This document shows positions 33,126 to 38,917 of a stretch of 38,917 nt of DNA, piece by piece (the first letter of the stretch is position 1; the number at the start of each line of letters is the position of its first letter). The stretch lies in assembly GCA_949740725.1 (NCBI GenBank), contig CATJIO010000120.1, positions 1 through 38,917 on the forward strand, given 5' to 3'. The stretch comes from an uncultured Lachnospiraceae bacterium. GTDB lineage: Bacteria > Bacillota > Clostridia > Lachnospirales > Lachnospiraceae. The position numbers and the translations under genes are program-made. The notes below the pieces were generated by a model. That model worked only from the letters and a program-made list of their open reading frames with translations. It did not search any database and had not been told where the DNA came from.

Positions 33126-33905
33126 ATGGGGTTAGTCTATGCACAGGGAAATCGAGAGTATCATATCGGCGTGGCGCCGGGGGAGGTGGGGCGTTATGTG
33201 ATTCTCCCCGGGGATCCGGGAAGATGTGAGAAGATTGCCGCCCATTTTGACTGTCCGGAGAAGGTGGCCCAGAATCGGGAGTATGTCACCTACACCGGGA
33301 TGTTAGAGGGGGAGAAGGTGAGCGTGATGTCTACAGGAATCGGCGGCCCGTCTGCCTCCATCGGCTTAGAGGAGCTGATCCACTGCGGCGCAGATACCTT
33401 TATCCGGGTGGGCACCTCCGGGGGAATGCAAAAGGAGGTGCTGGGCGGTGATGTGGTGATTGCCACTGGGGCCATCCGGTTTGAGGGCACCAGCCGGGAG
33501 TACGCGCCCATGGAATATCCGGCTGTGGCGGATTTCGCCGTGACCTCTGCCCTGAAGGAAAGCGCTGCCAGGCTGGGACTGCGTCACCATCTGGGGGTGG
33601 TCCACTGCAAAGACAATTTCTACGGGCAGCATTCCCCGGACACCATGCCGGTGAGCTATGAGTTGAATCAGAAATGGGATGCCTGGTTAAAGTGCGGTGC
33701 GCTTGCTTCAGAAATGGAGTCGGCTGCCCTGTTCATCGCTGCCAGTGTGCGCCGGGTGCGGTGTGGCACTGTTCTCTTGGTGGTGGCCAATCAGACACGT
33801 CGGGCCATGGGGCTGCCGGATGAGCAGGTGCATGACACGGAAGCGGCCATCAAGGTAGGCGTGGAGGCCATCCGGGAGATGATCCGGAGGGAGAGACAGA
33901 AATAA
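33126..33905 (+). CDS. udp: Uridine phosphorylase
   Basis: A 259-residue nucleoside phosphorylase, family PNP_UDP_1. Characteristic stretches are [15 protein letters not shown] (phosphate binding), [29 protein letters not shown] and the ribose-binding SEMESAALF. The overall pattern follows E. coli Udp rather than purine nucleoside phosphorylase. It splits uridine with phosphate to uracil and ribose 1-phosphate. ATG 33126 follows AAGGAG. It comes after the purine genes with a 116-base gap and may be in the same transcript. Preference between uridine and related nucleosides is not proven. Confidence 0.88.
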   Translation: MGLVYAQGNREYHIGVAPGEVGRYVILPGDPGRCEKIAAHFDCPEKVAQNREYVTYTGMLEGEKVSVMSTGIGGPSASIGLEELIHCGADTFIRVGTSGGMQKEVLGGDVVIATGAIRFEGTSREYAPMEYPAVADFAVTSALKESAARLGLRHHLGVVHCKDNFYGQHSPDTMPVSYELNQKWDAWLKCGALASEMESAALFIAASVRRVRCGTVLLVVANQTRRAMGLPDEQVHDTEAAIKVGVEAIREMIRRERQK

Positions 33906-34022
33906 GGTTTTCCTTTACCACTGATGCGCGGCGAGATGTTTCCTGGGAAAACTCCACGAAGAACCGTCACAATCACAGCGGCAACCATAACAGAAATTTA
34001 GCGGAAATTTGCCGAAAAAGAG

Positions 34023-34051
34023 AAGACATTTTTCAAAAGTTGTGATATAAT
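34023..34051 (+). promoter_or_regulatory. Promoter in front of the riboswitch
   Basis: AAGACA (34023-34028), 17-base spacer, TATAAT (34046-34051) with TG one base before it (extended -10). Transcription would start right at the aptamer. The part of the gap before it (33906-34022) shows nothing recognisable. Confidence 0.75.
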
Positions 34052-34056
34052 GAGAG

Positions 34057-34206
34057 ACATAAAAGGGAGTAGCTTCCACATCCTGTGGATTCTTTGGCGT
34101 CAGAACGATCATCTGGCAGGCATCAGCCTGGAGGCGGTCCGCTGAGAATTGAAATAGCAAGACTTTTATTGCGGGACATTGGTTCTGTGATAAAAGTCTT
34201 TTTTTT
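34057..34206 (+). promoter_or_regulatory. yybP-ykoY-type manganese riboswitch with terminator
   Basis: The two conserved ends of this class are visible: GGGAGTAGC at 34065-34073 and GCAAGAC at 34157-34163. Closing stem P1 forms between ATAAAAG (34059-34065) and CTTTTAT (34163-34169). Inside are a hairpin CCACA/TGTGG (34075-34088) and a GGCGTCAGAA...TCTGGC element plus CAGGCATCAGCCTG, as in known members. The expression platform is a perfect terminator: AAGACTTTTAT (34159-34169) with ATAAAAGTCTT (34190-34200) and eight T. P1 and the terminator share the same strand, so ligand binding should switch transcription on. The class binds Mn2+ and usually controls metal exporters; the gene here is a decarboxylase beta subunit. 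Confidence 0.75.
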
Positions 34207-34225
34207 ATTCTTTTTTACAGAAGGA

Positions 34226-34303
34226 TATGCCCCGAGGCTACGGTCCATCTCCAGTATCCCTGTGCAGCCAGGAAGCCTGACAGGGGAGTGAACCGGGGCG
34301 ACG
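34226..34303 (+). promoter_or_regulatory. Second structured leader element, possible Na+ riboswitch
   Basis: After the terminator, GCCCCG (34229-34234) can pair with CGGGGC (34294-34299), enclosing CCCTGT (34258-34263) with ACAGGG (34280-34285) and a tight CAGG-AAG-CCTG hairpin. The unpaired stretches are purine- and pyrimidine-rich rather than random looking. The position directly before a Na+-pump subunit fits the DUF1646 (Na+-I) riboswitch class, but I could not match its consensus with certainty. No terminator follows, so it could act on translation. Confidence 0.4.
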
Positions 34304-34392
34304 GAAATTCAATTTGCGCAGCAGCGCGGCAGAAGAAAGGAATTGCTGTGAACGGAGGCCAGCTGTAAACAGTGAGGAAAAGGAGGATGAAT

Positions 34393-35529
34393 ATGGCGTA
34401 TTTGTTAGAAGGAATTTTAAGTGTTACCTGGCAGCAGATGGCGATGTACGGGGTAGGGCTTCTGCTGATCTGGCTGGCGGTGAAGAAAGGTTATGAGCCA
34501 TCACTGCTGTTACCCATGGGATTCGGGGCGATTTTGGTGAATCTTCCTGCCAGCGGTGTGATCGATCAGATGATGCCCGGGGTAGGGCAGGTGAAGGGCG
34601 TGATCCAGTGGCTCTTTGAGGTGGGAATCCAGGCTTCAGAGGTGATGCCGATTCTGCTGTTTATCGGAATTGGGGCAATGATTGATTTCGGCCCCCTTTT
34701 ATCCCAGCCGGTGATGTTTCTCTTTGGCGCAGCTGCCCAGTTCGGCATCTTCTTTGCCATCTGTGCGGCGTCCCTGGCAGGGTTTGAATTAAAGGACGCG
34801 GCTTCCATCGGCATTATCGGGGCAGCGGACGGCCCTACCTCGATTCTGGTGTCCCAGATCCTTCATTCGAAGTATGTGGGGGCTATTGCGGTGGCGGCTT
34901 ACTCCTATATGGCTCTGGTGCCCATCGTACAGCCCTTTGCCATTAAGCTGGTTACCACTAGGCGGGAGCGGAGGATACACATGGAATACCGACCCGGGAG
35001 TGTGTCCAGAACTATGCGCATCGCTTTTCCCATCGTGACGACCATGATTGTGGGATTTATCGCCCCGGCCTCGGTGGCGCTGGTGGGCTTTCTGATGTTT
35101 GGGAATTTACTGAGAGAGTGCGGAGTGCTGAAGAATCTGTCCGACACAGCGCAGGACAGCCTGGCGAACCTGATCACCCTGTTGCTGGGGATCACCATCT
35201 CCTTCAGTATGCGGGCCGAGGCCTTTGTCACTGCCGACACCATCATGATTATGGCCATCGGGCTTCTGGCTTTTGTCTTCGACACCATCGGCGGCGTGGT
35301 TTTCGCGAAATTCATTAACCTATTCCGAAAAAATAAGATCAACCCCATGATCGGTGCGGCAGGGATCTCCGCATTCCCCATGTCCTCACGGGTTGTCCAG
35401 AAGCTGGCAGCCCAGGAAGAGCCGGGAAATATTATCCTGATGCATGCCGCCGGGGCCAATGTATCCGGCCAAATTGCGTCGGTAATTGCCGGAGGAATCA
35501 TCATTAACCTGGTAACTAGATATCTGTAA
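34393..35529 (+). CDS. Sodium ion-translocating decarboxylase beta subunit
   Basis: A 378-residue membrane protein of the OadB/GcdB/MmdB family with about nine to eleven helices. The conserved Na+-binding region GIIGAADGPTSILVSQ is intact, as are PILLFIGIGAMIDFGPLL and NPMIGAAGISAFPMSSRVVQK. It couples removal of the carboxyl group from a biotin carrier to Na+ export. ATG 34393 is chosen because AGGAGG (34381-34386) is 6 bases upstream; ATG 34387 touches the ribosome site. The alpha (carboxyltransferase) and biotin carrier subunits are not in this window, so its acid substrate (oxaloacetate, methylmalonyl-CoA or glutaconyl-CoA) is not known. Two RNA elements precede it. Confidence 0.93.
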   Translation: MAYLLEGILSVTWQQMAMYGVGLLLIWLAVKKGYEPSLLLPMGFGAILVNLPASGVIDQMMPGVGQVKGVIQWLFEVGIQASEVMPILLFIGIGAMIDFGPLLSQPVMFLFGAAAQFGIFFAICAASLAGFELKDAASIGIIGAADGPTSILVSQILHSKYVGAIAVAAYSYMALVPIVQPFAIKLVTTRRERRIHMEYRPGSVSRTMRIAFPIVTTMIVGFIAPASVALVGFLMFGNLLRECGVLKNLSDTAQDSLANLITLLLGITISFSMRAEAFVTADTIMIMAIGLLAFVFDTIGGVVFAKFINLFRKNKINPMIGAAGISAFPMSSRVVQKLAAQEEPGNIILMHAAGANVSGQIASVIAGGIIINLVTRYL

Positions 35530-35545
35530 TAAGGAGGGAAAATTT

Positions 35546-35668
35546 ATGATGGAGAATTTTTTCATTTCGCTGGAAATCATGGCAGAGGGGATGGGCGGGA
35601 TATTTGCGGCCTGTCTGATTATTATGGCATCCGTGTGGATAATGAGCAAGCTCAGCGGAAAAAATTAA
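35546..35668 (+). CDS. 40-residue single-helix protein, possible minimal decarboxylase gamma subunit
   Basis: A short gene 16 bases after the beta subunit, with AGGAGG 8 bases before ATG 35546. The product is MMENFFISLEIMAEG followed by a membrane helix (GGIFAACLIIMASVWIMSKL) and a short polar end. The pattern (EGMG, hydrophobic helix, MSKL) resembles the N-terminal membrane part of OadG gamma subunits, which hold the pump together; it lacks their usual longer soluble tail. The tight spacing and ribosome site argue that it is real. The gamma-like role is inferred from position and shape only. Confidence 0.7.
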   Translation: MMENFFISLEIMAEGMGGIFAACLIIMASVWIMSKLSGKN

Positions 35669-35768
35669 ATTTTTATAAAGTGGACAAGAACGGTTATCAT
35701 TTCTACCTTTCTGCCGTAATATTTTTAGAGAGCTTCGGGAATACACGAAGATAAGAGGGAGGAAGAAC

Positions 35769-36833
35769 ATGAGAAAACAAGTATTATTGGCAGGCTGCCT
35801 GACTTTAGCACTGGCAGCGGCTACAGCAGGCTGTGGCGGAAAAGAGGCAGCGGACGCGGGGGCGACGACCCAGGCTCAGGCAGAGACCTCGAAGGAAGCC
35901 CAGGAGGGGACCACGGAAGAAGAGCCTCAGATGGACGAGGAAGAGCTGGAGGAATTAGAGCTCGAATTATATAATACTTATATTGAGATTAATAATCAAA
36001 TGGTTGACCGCTTCAGCGATGTGATCAACAGCTACTTTGAATATGTAGATTTCCAGGAAGAATTCACTCCTCTCCAGGAAGATTACTGGTGCTTGTCCTG
36101 CATCAGCACGTTCTATACGGATATGGACCGGGCCAATGAGCTGATCGCCCAGAAGGCGGAAACTGATCCGGTGGATGAGGCATTCCTGGCCTTATACCCA
36201 GTGATGAAGGAGTTGGCAGAGTCTCTGGACGCGGTGGAGGCCTATACGGATGAGGAGGCTTACCGTGGGGATGATTATGCCAAGGGGAAAGAGCTCCATT
36301 CCATTATTTGGAAGGATTATGCAGAATACGAGACCTTGGGCAATGAATTCTTAGATAAGCTGGATGTGATGGTATCGGAGCAGTACCAGGAGAATTTGGA
36401 CAACTTAAAGGCGGAGGGACTGGAAGCTACCTATGCCTTTAATATACTGATTGACACGGCGCAGGAGATACAGATGGCTATCTATGAGCAGGAGATCGAC
36501 GATACACAGCTGATTAACCTGGACATCGAGGCGCTCACTCCACTGTATGACCAGTATCTGGAACAGGTGCAGATCTGCCTGGATTTCCTGGCGGATGAGG
36601 ATGCTATGCAGGAAGAGGGCTATATGTCTACCTCTGCCTATTACCTCACCTTTAAGCAATCTATAGGGGAATCCGGGGACAGCCTGACGAATCTGTTTAA
36701 CCGGGTGAAGAATCAGGAGCCAGTGAGTGACTTTGACTTAATGTCTATGATTCCGGGAGACGGGACTATCCAGGAGTTTGACTCTATTGTGTCCGATATT
36801 ATTGATGATTATAATCATCTGATCAGCTATTAA
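35769..36833 (+). CDS. Exported lipoprotein, possibly DUF3829 (YiiG-like)
   Basis: A 354-residue lipoprotein. The signal peptide ends in LAAATAGC (lipid cysteine about residue 22), followed by a low-complexity Ala/Glu/Thr linker to about residue 60. The mature part is helical and strongly acidic, starting YNTYIEINNQMVDRFSDVINSY, which resembles the DUF3829/YiiG pattern. No catalytic motif is seen. ATG 35769 follows GGGAGGAAG. It is 100 bases after the microprotein and may share its transcript, though a weak promoter could lie between. The function is unknown; extracytoplasmic location is certain enough from the lipobox. Confidence 0.75.
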   Translation: MRKQVLLAGCLTLALAAATAGCGGKEAADAGATTQAQAETSKEAQEGTTEEEPQMDEEELEELELELYNTYIEINNQMVDRFSDVINSYFEYVDFQEEFTPLQEDYWCLSCISTFYTDMDRANELIAQKAETDPVDEAFLALYPVMKELAESLDAVEAYTDEEAYRGDDYAKGKELHSIIWKDYAEYETLGNEFLDKLDVMVSEQYQENLDNLKAEGLEATYAFNILIDTAQEIQMAIYEQEIDDTQLINLDIEALTPLYDQYLEQVQICLDFLADEDAMQEEGYMSTSAYYLTFKQSIGESGDSLTNLFNRVKNQEPVSDFDLMSMIPGDGTIQEFDSIVSDIIDDYNHLISY

Positions 36834-36846
36834 TTCTGCCACGGCA

Positions 36847-36895
36847 AAGAGACTGCCCCGTGAAGGCTTTTGAAACCTTCGCGGGGCAGTCTCTT
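36847..36895. terminator. Bidirectional terminator between lipoprotein and dehydratase genes
   Basis: A 20-bp stem (36847-36866 with 36876-36895, one G-U pair) lies between the two convergent stops. T tracts are short on both strands. Confidence 0.75.
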
Positions 36896-36927
36896 ACTTG
36901 CTTTATGGAGAATTTACAATATACCGT

Positions 36928-38610
36928 TTAAATCAGGATTCCTCCCTGATCCGCGCTCTGAGCATCCCGGGCATACCGCTTCAGATAGCCCTCTACTGGC
37001 TGAGGCTCGTAGTGGAAATTCGCCCTGCGGCGGGCCAGCTCCTCATCAGAGACCTTCAGCTCAATCCGCTTATTCACCACATCGATCTCTATGGTATCTC
37101 CGTCCTCAATAAGGGCGATGGGGCCTCCAGCGGCAGCCTCTGGGGAGATATGCCCCACAAAGCATCCATTATTAGTGCCGGAAAAACGGCCGTCGGTGAT
37201 GAGGGCGGTGCATTTATTCAGCCCCTGACCATTGAGAAGCTTCATGGGCTTAAACATTTCCGGCATACCTGGAGCACCCTTGGGGCCTGCATAGCGGACT
37301 ACCACCACATGACCTGGCTTAATTAGCTGTTTGCCGATAGCTTCATTTACCTCGTCCTCCCCGGAGAAACAGATAGCTGTGCCAGTGAACTGGCGGACCT
37401 CCTCCGCGATGGCGGCAGGCTTTGCTACTGCCGTGTTGGGCGCCAGGTTGCCATGAAGGATGGCCAGCCCAGCCAGAGTGGAGAATGGCTTGTCCATGGA
37501 GGTGATCACGTCGGGATTACTTCCGTACATATTGGGGCAGCTCTGGGCATTTTCCAGGATGGTCCGCCCAGTTACGGTCATGCAGTCACCATGCAATACA
37601 GATTTCATCTGGCGCTGTACCTCAGGTATGCCTCCGGCCTTGTAAAAGTCCTCGCCATCAAACTCATTGGAGGCGGGATTAATGCGGCAGATCAGGGGGA
37701 TGGAATTGCCGTATTCCTCAAACCAGCCCATGACCGTCTTCCCGTCAATGCCAATCTCATGGGCGATGGCACAGGTGTGAATAACGCAGTTGGTGGAGCC
37801 GCCGGTGGCCATAAGGACCATAATGGCATTGCGGATGGATTTCTCAGTGATGATATCCCTGGAGGTGAGACCATCCTTTACCATCTGGACGATCATTTCC
37901 CCAGTCCGCAAAGCGCTTCGGGTGCGTTCATTGTACACCGCAGGAATCGCCGCTGTCCCGGGAAGGCTCATCCCCATGGCCTCCGCCATGCAGCACATAG
38001 AATTGGCCGTAGCCATGTGTTGGCAGGATCCGATGGTGGGACAGGAGATCTCCATCAAGTTGATAACTTCCTCGTAACTCACCTTTCCTGCCTGGTACAT
38101 GCCATAGGCTTCTTCGGAGGAAGTGGAGTCGGATTTGCGTTTCTTTCCGAAGGACGGGCCGCCCAGCATGCAGCCGCCGGCCAGGAAGATACAGGGAATG
38201 TCAAGACGGGCGGCGGCCATCAGCATCCCGGGCACCGTCTTGTCACAGGATCCCACCAGCACAAGGCCATCCAGGCGGTGGGCCCGGGCCATGATCTCGA
38301 TTCCGTCGGCAACGATCTCCCGGGAGGGCAGGGAATACCGGGAACCGTCATGGGTGGTGCAAACGCCGTCGCAGACTGCGATGCAGCCGAACTCCACAGG
38401 GGTGCCGCCTGCCCGGTAAACGCCGTATTTTACCTGCTCAGACAGCTCTCGCAGGTTCTTATGTCCGGGGACAATGTCGGTAAATGAGTCACAGATCCCG
38501 ATAACTGGCCGGGAAAAGTCGTCGTCGCTAAAGCCGTTTGCCTTATAAAGTGTACGGCAGGAAAGCAGGCTGTCCGGCATAAAGGTGCCAGTTTCAAATT
38601 TCTTTTGCAT
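36928..38610 (-). CDS. IlvD/Edd family dehydratase (dihydroxy-acid or sugar-acid dehydratase)
   Basis: A 560-residue Fe-S dehydratase. Conserved stretches include SFTDIVPGH, YSLPSREIVAD, GSCDKTVPGML (C122), SCPTIGSC (C196), ATGGSTNCVIH, RYAGPKGAPGMPEM and LITDGRFSGTNNG. The enzyme removes water from a 2,3-dihydroxy acid. Two segments differ from IlvD: the usual AMGHxGM before YSLPSRE reads CTTHDGS, and SGMFTANSMNCL reads QHMATANSMCCM. No other ilv gene is near. This favours a sugar-acid dehydratase or an unassigned subfamily, though dihydroxy-acid dehydratase cannot be excluded. ATG 38610 follows AGGAGG; an extended -10 promoter is at 38695-38700. Confidence 0.85.
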   Translation of the reverse strand: MQKKFETGTFMPDSLLSCRTLYKANGFSDDDFSRPVIGICDSFTDIVPGHKNLRELSEQVKYGVYRAGGTPVEFGCIAVCDGVCTTHDGSRYSLPSREIVADGIEIMARAHRLDGLVLVGSCDKTVPGMLMAAARLDIPCIFLAGGCMLGGPSFGKKRKSDSTSSEEAYGMYQAGKVSYEEVINLMEISCPTIGSCQHMATANSMCCMAEAMGMSLPGTAAIPAVYNERTRSALRTGEMIVQMVKDGLTSRDIITEKSIRNAIMVLMATGGSTNCVIHTCAIAHEIGIDGKTVMGWFEEYGNSIPLICRINPASNEFDGEDFYKAGGIPEVQRQMKSVLHGDCMTVTGRTILENAQSCPNMYGSNPDVITSMDKPFSTLAGLAILHGNLAPNTAVAKPAAIAEEVRQFTGTAICFSGEDEVNEAIGKQLIKPGHVVVVRYAGPKGAPGMPEMFKPMKLLNGQGLNKCTALITDGRFSGTNNGCFVGHISPEAAAGGPIALIEDGDTIEIDVVNKRIELKVSDEELARRRANFHYEPQPVEGYLKRYARDAQSADQGGILI

Positions 38611-38694
38611 GTGAAATTCCTCCTTGGTTTCATGGTGTTATCCCGCGGGCAACAGGCCAGGCGGGCATGCTTACCCTCTGTTTTTCTCTCAATT

Positions 38695-38723
38695 ATTATA
38701 CCATGGAACGAATACTTTTACCA
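38695..38723 (-). promoter_or_regulatory. Predicted promoter of the dehydratase gene
   Basis: On the minus strand TATAAT (38700-38695) is preceded by TGG, giving an extended -10; the -35 (TGGTAA, 38723-38718) is weak. Confidence 0.6.
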
Positions 38724-38778
38724 GGTAGGTTTTCTTAATGCTGGGCGTAGCTTTGGAAGGATGAGAAGAATAGCCGGT

Positions 38779-38917
38779 TTACCAGCATTTTGCAAAGGGA
38801 TTTCCATTCGTGAAGTTCGTTGTGTATGATTGATGATTATCCTGTTTGCTCTTGAATTTTGGATATCCTGCATGTTCCCTGAAAAACTTCTGATAAGCAG
38901 AATCCATGTTGTAAACC
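38779..38917 (-). pseudogene. TnpB (IS200/IS605-type) transposase-associated protein fragment
   Basis: On the minus strand, entering from the right edge, the frame reads VYNMDSAYQKFFREHAGYPKFKS, then KQDNHQSYTTNFTNGN. This is the conserved N-terminal region of TnpB/OrfB, where AxxxFF...GYPxFKSK...SYTTNFTNGN is typical. It is cut after NGN by divergence and a TAA (38781-38779). Just beyond, another frame reads ILLILPKLRP, resembling the IKLPKLG segment that should follow, so a frameshift or deletion is likely. The remainder of TnpB, including the RuvC residues, is absent on this side, so it is a dead remnant. The upstream part lies outside the window. Confidence 0.8.

Noticed and set aside
34085-34291. 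A 68-codon frame across the riboswitch and its terminator
   Set aside because: It lies over conserved RNA structure and an intrinsic terminator and lacks a ribosome site.
34226-34303. Cobalamin riboswitch, suggested by the GCCAGGAAGCCTG stretch
   Set aside because: The other conserved parts of the B12 riboswitch are absent and the element is far too short.
37453-38487. A 344-codon open frame on the plus strand opposite the dehydratase gene
   Set aside because: It is antisense to a well-supported IlvD/Edd gene, has no ribosome site or recognisable domain, and is explained by the codon bias of the real gene.

Overview
The window reads as chromosome of a gut-dwelling anaerobic Firmicute, most likely a Lachnospiraceae-type Clostridium relative. 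This is inferred from AGGAGG ribosome sites, Firmicute-like TTGACA/TATAAT promoters, and gene content: a bile salt hydrolase, a sodium-pumping decarboxylase subunit, a stand-alone AICAR transformylase paired with a PurO-like IMP cyclohydrolase, and a CD1871A-type CXXC small protein next to a TlpA-like lipoprotein. Genus cannot be settled from the sequence alone. I saw no rRNA, tRNA, CRISPR array or intact mobile element.

Left to right: (1) 1-3.1 kb, the end of a galactose/methylgalactoside ABC importer (mglB, mglA, mglC) with a strong hairpin between mglB and mglA. (2) 3.1-4.0 kb, a CYTH-domain protein and a DUF2164 protein. (3) 4.2-6.9 kb, a MarR regulator with an apparent autoregulatory operator, a MATE exporter, and an MFS gene broken by an internal deletion. 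(4) 7.0-14.0 kb, a putative catabolic locus: an M20 deacylase diverging from a PucR-type regulator, then a PreA-like flavoprotein with two 4Fe-4S motifs, an NRAMP-like permease without the metal-binding motifs, and diaminopropionate ammonia-lyase. (5) 14.1-17.7 kb, glucose-6-phosphate isomerase, ferritin and a response-regulator diguanylate cyclase. (6) 17.8-20.5 kb, two tandem MATE exporters. (7) 20.6-25.1 kb, a chemoreceptor with a premature TAG, two unknown proteins, a decayed receiver fragment and an Hsp20. (8) 25.2-30.7 kb, bile salt hydrolase, a TlpA/CD1871A/Fe-S membrane redox module, and a zinc-ribbon membrane protein followed by a TPM-domain protein with a glycine-rich tail. (9) 31.1-33.9 kb, split PurH functions and uridine phosphorylase. 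(10) 34.0-36.8 kb, a yybP-ykoY-type (manganese) riboswitch, a second structured leader, the sodium-pump decarboxylase beta subunit, a 40-residue one-helix protein resembling a minimal gamma subunit, and a lipoprotein. (11) 36.9-38.9 kb, an IlvD/Edd family dehydratase and, at the right edge, a TnpB fragment.

The two most interesting systems are the diaminopropionate-linked locus (7-14 kb), which looks like a compact relative of the ygeX/ygeY purine-degradation neighbourhood and has an unassigned substrate, and the riboswitch-controlled decarboxylase beta / microprotein unit (34-36 kb). Four genes show decay or disruption: the MFS transporter, the chemoreceptor, the receiver fragment and TnpB.
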